From an uncultured Oscillospiraceae bacterium (lineage in GTDB: Bacteria > Bacillota > Clostridia > Oscillospirales > Oscillospiraceae), in assembly GCA_944385435.1 (NCBI GenBank), contig CALWXG010000027.1, positions 1 to 34,078 of the forward strand: a DNA stretch of 34,078 nt, given 5' to 3'. The position numbers were made by a program, and so were the translations under genes. The notes beneath the pieces were generated by a model. The model saw nothing but the letters and a program-made list of their open reading frames with translations. It was not told where the DNA came from and did not search any database. The number at the start of each line of letters is the position of its first letter. Position 1 is the stretch's first letter. Positions 14,160 through 21,626 of this stretch are shown here, one piece after another.

Positions 14160-14416
14160 AGCAATCTAAAGCAAGCAAATGCACAGACCAGGTCAGTAGC
14201 CCCCCGGCATAAGCCCAGAGAGAAGGCGGATGGTGCGAGCCTTCGTGAGCGGGAGCGGTGAACGTCCCCTGAGAGCAGCCCGGCTGAACGAGAAATCCAG
14301 TAGGCGGGGCCGGTTTCCCGCCGTTACCGGGCAAAGGGCCCTCAGTTCTGAGGGAAATTAGGTGGTACCGCGGAGCATGGCTTCGTCCTATGAGGACGAA
14401 AGCCATGCCTTTTCTT
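14160..14416 (+). ncRNA. T-box leader of ilvB, probably sensing tRNA-Val
   Basis: The leader has an AGTA element at 14195-14198, an AGAGAGAAGGC...GGTGCGAGCC distal stem I region (14219-14241), the T-box core with GGTGGTACCGCG (14361-14372) that pairs with the uncharged tRNA acceptor end, and a terminator with arms 14375-14389 and 14393-14408 followed by CTTTTCTT. In the specifier region GGTGAACGTCCCC, GTC at 14264-14266 would be a valine codon, consistent with acetolactate synthase downstream. The register is not certain, since the base after it is C rather than the usual purine. Uncharged tRNA should favour the antiterminator and raise ilvBN expression. Confidence 0.93.
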
Positions 14417-14459
14417 ATATTCCCCATTGCGGGTAAATCCAAAGAAGGGAAGTGTGACA

Positions 14460-16169
14460 ATGCGGATGAAAGGATCCCAGATCGTCATGGAGTGCCTGCT
14501 GGAGCAGGGTGTGGACACGGTGTTCGGCTACCCGGGCGGCACCATCCTGAACATTTACGATGAGTTCGAGCTCCACGGGTACAAAGACAAGATTCACCAC
14601 TATCTCACCAGCCATGAGCAGGGTGCGTCCCACGCCGCCGACGGTTATGCCCGGTCCACCGGAAAGGTGGGCGTGTGCTTTGCCACCTCTGGTCCCGGAG
14701 CAACCAATCTGGTCACCGGGATTGCCACCGCCTATTACGATTCCTCTCCGGTGGTGTTTATAACCTGCAACGTGTCGGAGAACCTCATCGGCAAGGACTC
14801 TTTCCAGGAAGTGGATATTACCGGCATCACCATGCCCATCACCAAGTGCAATTATCTGGTGAAGGACGTCAACCAGCTGGCCGACGTGGTCCGGGAGGCC
14901 TTCGCCATTGCCCGCTCCGGCCGTCCCGGTCCGGTCCTGGTGGACATTGCCAAAAACGTGACCGCCGCTGAGGCGGACTACGAGTACCTGCCGGTGTCCG
15001 AGCACCCCAACCATGGCCGCCTGGCCAATATGCTGCGCCGGGCCAACCGGGATCTGAAGATGCCGGAGCCGGATCAGAACGACATCGACAAGCTGCTGGA
15101 GCTCATTGCCCAGTCCCAGCGGCCCATGGTGCTGGTGGGGGGCGGCGTGATCCGTTCCCGGGGGGCGGTGCCTGAGTTCCGCCGGTTCATGGAGACGCTG
15201 GACGCTCCGGTGGGATCCACCATCATGGGCGGCGGCGCCTGCCCGGGGAACCATCCCCTGTTCACCGGCATGGTGGGCATGCACGGCTCCCACGCCTCCA
15301 ACATGGCCACGGCGGAGTGCGATCTGCTCATCGCCATCGGCTGCCGGTTCTCCGACCGGGTGGCCACCGATCCCGCCACCTTCGCCCGCAACGCCAAGAT
15401 TGTCCAGATCGACATTGACCGGGCGGAGATCGACAAAAACGTGCGTACTTATCACCATATCATCGGGGATGCCCGGCGGGTGCTGGAACTGCTCAACGAG
15501 AAGCTGCCCAAGCACGACTATTCGGAGTGGAAGGCCCATGTCTTCTCCCGGAAGGAGATTCCGCTGAAAAAGGACGATATTCTCCACCCCCACGAGATTC
15601 TGGAGACCATCCAGGAGCTCACCGGCGGGGATGCCATCATCGCCACGGACGTGGGACAGCATCAGATGTGGTCCTGTCAGTACTACCACTTCTCCCGGCC
15701 TGGCCAGCTGCTCACCAGCGGCGGGTTCGGCACCATGGGCTTCGGGTTTGGAGCCGCCATGGGCGCCAAGGTGGGCAACCCGGACAAGGTGGTGGTCCAC
15801 TGCACCGGCGACGGCTGCTTCCGCATGAACTGCCATGAGCTGGCTACCGCGGAGTACTATCACATCCCGGTGATTACGGTGATCTTCGACAACCGTACCC
15901 TGGGTATGGTCCGCCAGTGGCAGAACCTGATCTACGGCAAGCGGTTTTCCCAGACCACCCTGGACCGGGGGCCTGACTTTGTGAAGCTGGCGGAGGCCTA
16001 TGGGCTCCACGGCTTCCGTGCCAGAAATCAGGAGGAGTTTGCCGATGCCTTCCGCCAGGCTCTGGCGCTGGGTACCGCCTGTGTCATCGACTGCGCCATC
16101 GACATCGACGCCATGGTGCATCCCATGGTGAGCGGCGGCACCCCTGTCACCGATTTCCTGCTGGACTAA
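14460..16169 (+). CDS. ilvB: Acetolactate synthase large (catalytic) subunit
   Basis: 569 residues. It condenses two pyruvates, or pyruvate and 2-oxobutyrate, to acetohydroxy acids, the first common step to valine and isoleucine. Motifs: F-G-Y-P-G-G near residue 21, catalytic E53 in S-H-E-Q-G-A that activates thiamine diphosphate, the central FAD-binding domain, and the C-terminal G-D-G-C-F-R...N thiamine/Mg motif near 447. The presence of an ilvN partner and of FAD-domain motifs points to the anabolic, valine-inhibited enzyme rather than catabolic AlsS. ATG 14460 has GAAGGGAAG upstream; a longer in-frame start at 14427 lies close to the T-box terminator and lacks a ribosome site. Transcription is gated by the T-box. 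Confidence 0.95.
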   Translation: MRMKGSQIVMECLLEQGVDTVFGYPGGTILNIYDEFELHGYKDKIHHYLTSHEQGASHAADGYARSTGKVGVCFATSGPGATNLVTGIATAYYDSSPVVFITCNVSENLIGKDSFQEVDITGITMPITKCNYLVKDVNQLADVVREAFAIARSGRPGPVLVDIAKNVTAAEADYEYLPVSEHPNHGRLANMLRRANRDLKMPEPDQNDIDKLLELIAQSQRPMVLVGGGVIRSRGAVPEFRRFMETLDAPVGSTIMGGGACPGNHPLFTGMVGMHGSHASNMATAECDLLIAIGCRFSDRVATDPATFARNAKIVQIDIDRAEIDKNVRTYHHIIGDARRVLELLNEKLPKHDYSEWKAHVFSRKEIPLKKDDILHPHEILETIQELTGGDAIIATDVGQHQMWSCQYYHFSRPGQLLTSGGFGTMGFGFGAAMGAKVGNPDKVVVHCTGDGCFRMNCHELATAEYYHIPVITVIFDNRTLGMVRQWQNLIYGKRFSQTTLDRGPDFVKLAEAYGLHGFRARNQEEFADAFRQALALGTACVIDCAIDIDAMVHPMVSGGTPVTDFLLD

Positions 16170-16185
16170 AGGAGGGAACTTGAGC

Positions 16186-16749
16186 ATGAACAACGCCAAT
16201 ACTATGCGTCACACCCTGTCTGTTCTGGTGGAAAACACGGCCGGCGTCCTCAGCCAGGTGTCCCGCCTGTTCTCCCGGAAGGGCTACAACATCGAGTCTC
16301 TGGCGGTGGGCACCACCGACGACCCGGAGGTGTCCCGTATCACCATCGAGGTGATGTGCGATGACCAGCAGATCGAGCAGATCATCAACCAGCTGCGTAA
16401 GCAGTACTCCGTCTATTCCGTGCGGCTGCTGCCGCCGGACTCCTCCATCCGCCGGGAGCTGGTGCTCATCAAGGTGAAGGCGGAGAGCCGGGAGGTGCGC
16501 AACGAGGTCATCCAGATCGCCAACATCTTCCGCGCCTCCATCATCGACGTATCCACCACCACCTTGACCCTGGCCATCATCGGTGAGGAATCCAAGGACG
16601 ATGCTCTGGAAAAGCTGCTGGATGAGTTCGGAATTCTGGAGTTGGTGCGCACCGGTATGGTGGCCCTGGAGCGGGGCAAAGCCACCATCAGCGATAACGC
16701 GGACAACAAGGAGACGGACGAGTTCGGGCTGGGCAAGAACGTGCTGTAA
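16186..16749 (+). CDS. ilvN: Acetolactate synthase small (regulatory) subunit
   Basis: 187 residues in the usual size range. Residues about 6-80 form the ACT domain (L-S-V-L-V-E-N-T-A-G-V-L-S-Q-V-S-R-L-F), which binds valine for feedback inhibition; the C-terminal half (about 85-165) activates the catalytic subunit. ATG 16186 is 10 bases from GGAGG (16171-16175); a TTG at 16180 is in frame but only 4 bases from that site. The gene begins 16 bases after ilvB and is cotranscribed with it. Confidence 0.94.
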   Translation: MNNANTMRHTLSVLVENTAGVLSQVSRLFSRKGYNIESLAVGTTDDPEVSRITIEVMCDDQQIEQIINQLRKQYSVYSVRLLPPDSSIRRELVLIKVKAESREVRNEVIQIANIFRASIIDVSTTTLTLAIIGEESKDDALEKLLDEFGILELVRTGMVALERGKATISDNADNKETDEFGLGKNVL

Positions 16750-16752
16750 GCT

Positions 16753-16783
16753 CCGTGGGAAAAGGCATTGCCTTTTCCCACGG
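16753..16783 (+). terminator. Perfect 14-base hairpin after ilvN
   Basis: Arms 16753-16766 and 16770-16783 with a 3-base loop, four bases after the ilvN stop. No T tract follows on the plus strand, so it may stabilise the 3' end or attenuate read-through rather than fully terminate. Confidence 0.7.
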
Positions 16784-17040
16784 GAAAGCTGCGGCCCACT
16801 GCGTCGCACTCACCGCAAAAGACGCGGTTCGCACGCTTGTGGGCTGAGAAATGTTTTCGTCCACGCCGCAGCGTGAAGAAAATGTGCCGGTGGCACATTT
16901 TTAGCGTAGGCCGCAGCGGCTATGCCGCGAGGAGAGGCACTCCGGGTCGCGGCCGAAAACGGATCACAACTTATTTCGCCGCTGCGGCGTCGAAATTCTG
17001 TGGGGCTTATTCCATTCCATGAAAGAATTTTATTTTTGAT
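16784..17040. repeat. Hairpin-rich ilvN-ilvC spacer, possible dispersed intergenic repeat
   Basis: This gene-free stretch holds several inverted repeats in a row: GCCCAC/GTGGGC (16794-16799, 16839-16844), TTTTC..CACGC/GCGTG..GAAAA (16854-16882), AAATGTGCC/GGCACATTT (16880-16900, followed by a short T tract), GCCGCGA/TCGCGGC (16924-16953) and ATTTCG..CGAAAT (16973-16996). The density of palindromes resembles REP or MITE-type elements. No promoter for ilvC was recognised. Confidence 0.5.
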
Positions 17041-17055
17041 GAGGAGTGTATTACC

Positions 17056-18075
17056 ATGGCAAAGATGTACTACGAGAAGGACTGCGACCTGAGCTATCTG
17101 GACGGCAAGAAGATTGCCATCATCGGCTACGGCTCCCAGGGTCATGCCCATGCTCTGAATCTGAAGGATTCCGGCTGCAATGTGTGCGTTGGTCTGCGGG
17201 AGGGATCCAAGAGCTGGGCCAAGGCGGAGGCCGCCGGTCTGGCAGTCAAGACTGTGCCCGAGGCCGCCCAGTGGGCCGATATCGTGATGATGCTCATCAA
17301 CGACGAGGTCCAGGCCGAGGTCTACAAGAAGGACATCGCCCCCTATATGACCGAGGGCAAGGCACTGGCTTTCGCCCACGGCTTCAACATCCGCTATCAG
17401 CAGATCGTGCCCCCCGCCGGGGTGGACGTGTTCATGGCTGCCCCCAAGGGCCCCGGCCACACCGTGCGCTCCACCTATGTGGCGGGCAAGGGCGTGCCCT
17501 GCCTGGTGGCCGTGGAGCAGGACGCCACCGGCCGTGCCTATCAGATCGCCCTGGCCTACATCGCCGGCATCGGCGGCGCCCGGGCCGGTGTGATGGAGAC
17601 CACCTTCCACGACGAGACCGAGACCGACCTGTTCGGCGAGCAGACCGTGCTGTGCGGCGGCGTGGTGGACCTGATGCGCTGCGGCTTCGAGGTGCTGGTG
17701 GAGGCCGGTTATGAGCCGGAGAACGCCTACTTCGAGTGCATCCACGAGATGAAGCTTATCATCGACCTGATCAACAAGGGCGGCGTGGCCGCCATGAACT
17801 ACTCCATCTCCGACACCGCTGAGTTCGGTGAGTATGTCTCCGGCCCCCGTGTCATTCCCCACGAGGAGACCAAGGCCCGGATGCGCGCCGTGCTCTCCGA
17901 CATCCAGGACGGCACCTTTGCCGGCAAGTGGATCGCCGAGAACAAGAACGGCCGCACCTTCTTCAACTCCAAGCGCCAGCAGCTGAAGAAGCACCAGATG
18001 GAGATTGTGGGCGAGGAGCTGCGCAAGAACATGATCTGGGGCGGGGACAAGGATCTGGATACCGCTTCCAACTAA
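17056..18075 (+). CDS. ilvC: Ketol-acid reductoisomerase
   Basis: 339 residues, the length of class I enzymes. It isomerises and reduces acetohydroxy acids to dihydroxy acids with Mg2+ and NAD(P)H, linking IlvBN to IlvD. Motifs: [12 protein letters not shown] near residue 25 (dinucleotide fold), the beta2-alphaB loop L-R-E-G-S-K-S-W near 48-56, and the C-terminal domain with [11 protein letters not shown] near 190, whose acidic residues bind Mg2+, and C-I-H-E near 226. The loop ends in Ser rather than Asp, favouring NADPH. ATG 17056 has GAGGAG at 17041-17046. It follows ilvN after a hairpin-rich spacer. Confidence 0.96.
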   Translation: MAKMYYEKDCDLSYLDGKKIAIIGYGSQGHAHALNLKDSGCNVCVGLREGSKSWAKAEAAGLAVKTVPEAAQWADIVMMLINDEVQAEVYKKDIAPYMTEGKALAFAHGFNIRYQQIVPPAGVDVFMAAPKGPGHTVRSTYVAGKGVPCLVAVEQDATGRAYQIALAYIAGIGGARAGVMETTFHDETETDLFGEQTVLCGGVVDLMRCGFEVLVEAGYEPENAYFECIHEMKLIIDLINKGGVAAMNYSISDTAEFGEYVSGPRVIPHEETKARMRAVLSDIQDGTFAGKWIAENKNGRTFFNSKRQQLKKHQMEIVGEELRKNMIWGGDKDLDTASN

Positions 18076-18139
18076 AAAGCCGGATGCGAGTCCGGTGATG
18101 GTACTTGCGCCGAAGCGAGACGATGCGGGAATCAAAATA

Positions 18140-18186
18140 AATCAGAAGCGCGTTGCAGCATTCAAGCCTGCAACGCGCTTCTGATT
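18140..18186 (+). terminator. ilvC rho-independent terminator
   Basis: Perfect 19-base arms (18140-18158, 18168-18186) with a 9-base loop, then TT and C; a strong transcription stop 64 bases after ilvC. Confidence 0.88.
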
Positions 18187-18318
18187 TTCAGCGGTCTATT
18201 TGATTCGGGATTTTAGCGCTTAAAGTAGAGATGCTTTGAATAGCCGGTATTGGCCAATGCATGGTCAGGGCATGTGCGAACTACTTGATTGGGATGCTAT
18301 GCGTTTGAACATGGGGCC
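18187..18318. other. AT-richer spacer at the edge of the decayed module
   Basis: No gene, promoter or repeat recognised. Base composition is lower in GC than that of the ilv genes, as is the stretch at 19735-20080 on the other side of the module. Confidence 0.5.
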
Positions 18319-19130
18319 TCACACCCCCAGCTTCTTCCTCTGCACCCTGATGCACATCTCCACCCGGTCGCGGAGAAAGGGAGCGTCCCGCTTCGCGTAT
18401 AACTTCAGGGGTTTCTCCAGCGCGTCAGAGATGTCCTGCATTGTGAGACCACACTGCAGCTGGGGGCCGAAGATCTCCCGGGCAGCCTGCACCTGCCGGC
18501 CGAAGGTGGTATCCAGCGGCCGCGCATGGAGCTGCTTCACCAGGGATTTCGGCTCGATGTCCATGGGATAGTCCTGGGTGTTGGAGAGCAGCCCCGCACC
18601 GAAGTCAAAGATGGGGCAGTAGCCAAAGTCCTCGCCCCGCCGTAGCACCGCGATGTTGTTCAGGTGCCGGTCCTCGTTGCCGAACAGCATGTCCACCTCA
18701 AAAAGCAGGGTCAGATAATCGCCGAACCGCTCCAGCCCGGTGAGCCGGGCGGTCTGCTCCGCCATCCACCGGACCGTACTCCGGAGATTGGGCAAACGCT
18801 TTACCTCCCGCTGCCAGTCCGGCCCCACACCCCTCCAGAAAAGGTCGGCCAGCGTGAGGAGGGATTCGCCGGGCAGCAGGAAATTTTCGCTGGAACAGCC
18901 GTTCCGGGTTCGCGGTGGACCTCCAGCCGCTCCGTGCGGTAAGTCACATACCGAAACCCCAACAGATCCACGTTGGTTTTCGCCAGCAGGGAGGAGGTGA
19001 CGGTCTCCGCCAGTCCCTCATAGCCGAACTGATCAAGCTTGCACCAGCGGCCGTTTTCCAGCCACTTCTCCTGATTGCCCTTGGAGGAGGTCACCGCCAC
19101 GCGGCTTTTCGTCGCCAGTTTGATGGACAT
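18319..19130 (-). pseudogene. HipA-like kinase toxin, frameshifted
   Basis: Two minus-strand segments in different frames together make one HipA-like protein of about 270 residues. The N-terminal part (ATG 19130) reads through L-E-V-H-R-E-P-G, and homologous sequence resumes in another frame as C-S-S-E-N-F-L-L-P-G. One base appears missing near 18905-18920. The C-terminal part keeps the kinase hallmarks F-G-N-E-D-R-H-L-N-N (catalytic Asp and Asn) and F-D-F-G-A-G-L (Mg-binding). HipA kinases phosphorylate aminoacyl-tRNA synthetases or other targets to slow growth. As it stands the gene should give only a truncated protein of 109 residues without the active site, unless the shift is a sequencing error. 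It follows the AbrB-like gene by two bases. Confidence 0.8.
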
Positions 19131-19132
19131 GG

Positions 19133-19681
19133 TCAGCCCTCCGTGATTTCAAGGCGGCAGTTGTCCTCCGCCATTCGCCCCTGGGTCTTCCGGATGATGG
19201 CCAGCGGCTCGTACCGGTCCAGACCCAGCTCCTTCAGATAGTGCCGCAACCCGTCCCGCGCTCTGGGCACGCAGCGGCTCTCTAAAAATGCCTGAAACTC
19301 CTCCCAGGTGAGGGACACATTGACCCCGAACGCGGTGGAGAGGGGGTCGGAGATCAGATTCTCTATGACAAGCTGTCGGGTGGTTTTGTCCGCGCAGATC
19401 TTCGTGCAGAGGGTGTCCCCGTCATAGAAGCGGAGGACCAGCAGGTTGTGCCCCTGGTCGCGGGCGCTGTTCAGAAACGCCGTATATCCGGGCGCGGCCG
19501 GCCGGCGGATGGTGACGGACTCCCCGTCGAACTACAGTGTGACCTCCCGGTCGTTTTCATGGATTCCCAGCGCCTTCATCCACGCGGAGGGCAGCGCCAC
19601 CCGGTAGCTCTTCGCCTCCGGCCCGGCAGTCCCTCCGGCCTTGTTGATGAGGATCTTCGCTTGGCGTTCCTCCAGTGCCAT
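19133..19681 (-). pseudogene. AbrB/MazE-like antitoxin-type protein, nonsense-interrupted
   Basis: The reading frame from ATG 19681 would give 182 residues but contains an in-frame TAG at codon 50 (bases 19532-19534). The N-terminal residues 8-45 (I-L-I-N-K-A-G ... Y-R-V-A-L-P-S-A-W-M-K-A-L-G) resemble the SpoVT/AbrB swapped-hairpin DNA-binding fold, and the remainder (residues 51-182) is an uncharacterised domain that may bind the kinase. A single C-to-T change from CAG would explain the stop. It lies directly upstream of the HipA-like gene, in the antitoxin position. Read-through or a reading error cannot be excluded. Confidence 0.75.
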
Positions 19682-19686
19682 TCTGC

Positions 19687-19729
19687 ATCACCTCGGTGAT
19701 ATTATATCCATTGGACACCAATGAAGCAA
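19687..19729 (-). promoter_or_regulatory. Promoter and palindromic operator of the AbrB-like/HipA-like module
   Basis: Minus-strand -35 TTGCTT (19724-19729) and perfect -10 TATAAT (19701-19706) with a 17-base spacer. The spacer contains a perfect inverted repeat CATTGG-N3-CCAATG (19709-19723), and a second one, ATCACC-N2-GGTGAT (19687-19700), covers the ribosome site. The first is well placed for autorepression by the AbrB-like product. Confidence 0.7.
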
Positions 19730-19734
19730 GAATT

Positions 19735-20080
19735 ATTTGAGAGATAGAGGCTGTTTTGCGTTCTGTTTCATCAGGTGCAAGTGAAGATGGCGTAGAGGGC
19801 GCCGAATCATTCTACTCAGTTATGCTTTATATTTGCGATAATATATGCGACGGTCATTCGAGTATCCGATTTCAGATGGGAGTAAGAACGAATTGTAGAT
19901 AGCACCTTCTGAGCATGCAGAATTGGGCACATATGGCATGTACTTAGTGGCATTGAAGTGCCGGCAAAATATAGCCGTGGTATTGCCACGCGTCAACTTT
20001 TTTAGGACTTGGTTTGCGATTGTAAGGGGATTTATTTGGGTTTCCGCACTTGGGCGGAATTTTTCTGCGTGAAAGAGATG
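19735..20080. other. AT-richer gene-free region
   Basis: Roughly 350 bases without a supportable gene or RNA. GC content is visibly below the neighbours. It may be remnant DNA from acquisition or decay of the HipA-like module. Confidence 0.5.
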
Positions 20081-20092
20081 GAAAAATGGAAG

Positions 20093-20116
20093 TGCCCCGC
20101 CCGTCCGGGCGGGGCA
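20093..20116 (-). terminator. Terminator of the DUF1540 gene
   Basis: Perfect 10-base arms (20093-20102, 20107-20116) with loop GTCC; on the minus strand a T5 tract lies shortly after the stem. Confidence 0.8.
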
Positions 20117-20138
20117 TACTCATGATTTCCAGAGGTGC

Positions 20139-20330
20139 TTACTGGCAGCTTCCGCCGCACTGGGTACCGTGGTTCCCCAGCTGGAAGGAGGCGCACTCCG
20201 TCTCCTTGCAGTTGCCCACGTTGGCCTGGGTACAGCCCACCTGAATTTCATTCAGGGTGCAGTGGTGATCTTTGTGATAGGTGCAGCTGTTGACGGTGCA
20301 CCGGATGCTGGGATTGGTTTGGTTGAGCAT
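20139..20330 (-). CDS. DUF1540 small cysteine-rich protein
   Basis: 63 residues with eight cysteines (11, 16, 24, 33, 41, 46, 58, 62). The I-R-C-T-V-N-S-C-T-Y-H ... C-T-L-N-E-I-Q-V-G pattern is the DUF1540 domain, common in spore-forming Clostridia and Bacilli; the Cys/His spacing suggests metal binding, but no function is known. ATG 20330 has AAGGAGG 8 bases upstream. It is 58 bases after the membrane-protein gene on the same strand, with no obvious separate promoter. Confidence 0.85.
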   Translation of the reverse strand: MLNQTNPSIRCTVNSCTYHKDHHCTLNEIQVGCTQANVGNCKETECASFQLGNHGTQCGGSCQ

Positions 20331-20388
20331 AACGCTTTCCTCCTTGTAATCAGATTCCAGAGGACAGTGTGCCCGAAAACGCCGCAGA

Positions 20389-21243
20389 TTATTCCGGCTT
20401 GGACCGACTGGATACAGTTTCCTCTGTATCGTTCAGCACTCTGGGGATAAACTTGGGCGCGATGGAGCTTTTTCCGCGCTTTTTGACGTAAAAAAAGCCA
20501 ATGGTGGAAAAGGCGATGGCGCCGATGAAGTTCACGAACAGGTCGGCCATGGTGTCGTGCAGCCCGATGTCCAGGTATCCGCCCAGATTCAAAGAGCGCT
20601 GGGTGCCGTCCTGGAGGACCAGAATGACGTCTTCGATGCCTTTGATCGCAATGGCCTGGGTGCCGTGATTGGGATCCAGATTGACGGTGGAGATGGTGCT
20701 GAGAATGGTGTCCTTCTGCATATCGAAGAGGAGAAGATTGTCCATGGCAAACTCGAAGAACTCCCAGAGCACGCCGACGGTCATGGAAAAACAGAATGCC
20801 ACAATCGCCATGTAAAACGGGGACAGGTTCAGAGAGATCCGGTCATGCCGGTTGAGCAGGTCTACCAGAGCAAAACCGATGGCGGCGCACAGAAAGCCGT
20901 TCATGGTGTGAAGCATGGTATCCCAATAGGGGAAGGTGATGTAGAAGGACTGGATTTCCCCTAAAATTTCTGCTGCGTAGATAAAGAGCAGAATGATGAT
21001 CTCCAGGGTGTCCGGAAGGTCGATGTGCAGCCGCCGCTCCAGCGCGGAGGGGAGCATGAAAAGGGCGAGGGTGAGAATGCACAGCAGCATGTTCTCATAG
21101 TTCCGGTTGAAGAACTGGAGAATCAGCATGACAATGACGGACAGCCGAAGGATGAAGTAGATGGCGTATACCAGCTTTTTGTTGGCCACATTGCGGCCTT
21201 GAAGCACTTTGGGCAGCTTGGGTTTTCTTTGTTTTTCGCTCAT
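20389..21243 (-). CDS. Polytopic membrane protein, uncharacterised
   Basis: 284 residues. A basic N-terminus (K-Q-R-K-P-K-L-P-K) precedes hydrophobic segments at about residues 25-45, 50-65, 78-95, 110-130 and 142-163, then a hydrophilic part and a last segment near 240-258. The sequence W-D-T-M-L-H-T-M-N-G-F-L is reminiscent of DUF2238/YjdF-like membrane proteins, where an Asp and His lie in the membrane; this is only a weak resemblance. Function unknown. ATG 21243 has AAGGAGG at good spacing; an in-frame extension to 21606 would overlap the divergent 70-residue gene and is rejected. Confidence 0.7.
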   Translation of the reverse strand: MSEKQRKPKLPKVLQGRNVANKKLVYAIYFILRLSVIVMLILQFFNRNYENMLLCILTLALFMLPSALERRLHIDLPDTLEIIILLFIYAAEILGEIQSFYITFPYWDTMLHTMNGFLCAAIGFALVDLLNRHDRISLNLSPFYMAIVAFCFSMTVGVLWEFFEFAMDNLLLFDMQKDTILSTISTVNLDPNHGTQAIAIKGIEDVILVLQDGTQRSLNLGGYLDIGLHDTMADLFVNFIGAIAFSTIGFFYVKKRGKSSIAPKFIPRVLNDTEETVSSRSKPE

Positions 21244-21319
21244 GGGAGGACCTCCTTGTAAATTGTTCTGAGGCACGGCGCTGCCGCATAGAATGAGACG
21301 ATGGGCAGGAGGTGAAACG

Positions 21320-21532
21320 ATGGATCTGAGAAAACAGCAGATTACACTGGGAGAACTTTGGGATAATCCGCGCAGCCGGGCTATTTTCCAAAAACGGGTG
21401 CCTGTGCTTGCCAAACACCCGGTAAAGGGAGCCGCCAGGACAGTGACGCTGGAGCAGCTGGCGGATTTTCTGTCTGTGTGGGTGCCGGAGTCCATGATTG
21501 CGGGGGTGATCCGGGATCTGGAAAGGCTCTGA
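21320..21532 (+). CDS. Small uncharacterised protein (70 residues)
   Basis: It begins at ATG 21320 behind an excellent AGGAGGTG (21308-21315). The sequence contains T-L-G-E-L-W-D-N-P-R-S-R-A-I-F and, later, A-A-R-T-V-T-L-E-Q-L-A-D-F-L, a pattern like the small helical domain found at the C-terminus of some Clostridial glycosidases, where it has no assigned role. No signal peptide or membrane segment. It is divergent from the membrane-protein gene. A hairpin follows at 21566. Confidence 0.6.
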   Translation: MDLRKQQITLGELWDNPRSRAIFQKRVPVLAKHPVKGAARTVTLEQLADFLSVWVPESMIAGVIRDLERL

Positions 21533-21565
21533 CAGGGTGAGAATTCCGTCCAAATCATAGAGAAA

Positions 21566-21603
21566 ACAGAGCCGGCCGTCAACTGACAGCCGGCCGGCTC
21601 TGT
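21566..21603. terminator. Hairpin between convergent genes
   Basis: 13-base arms (21566-21578 and 21591-21603) with a 12-base loop. On the minus strand TTTTCTC follows the stem, so it probably ends the sdaAA transcript, and may also end the small gene. Confidence 0.75.
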
Positions 21604-21626
21604 CAATGGCCGGGTGGAGGCAACAG

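Noticed and set aside
14415-16199. 594-residue open frame antisense to ilvB
   Set aside because: Shadow of ilvB; it would also run through the T-box terminator region.
19532-19534. TAG as pyrrolysine or programmed read-through
   Set aside because: No pyl genes or context element seen; the partner gene is also broken, so a nonsense mutation is simpler.
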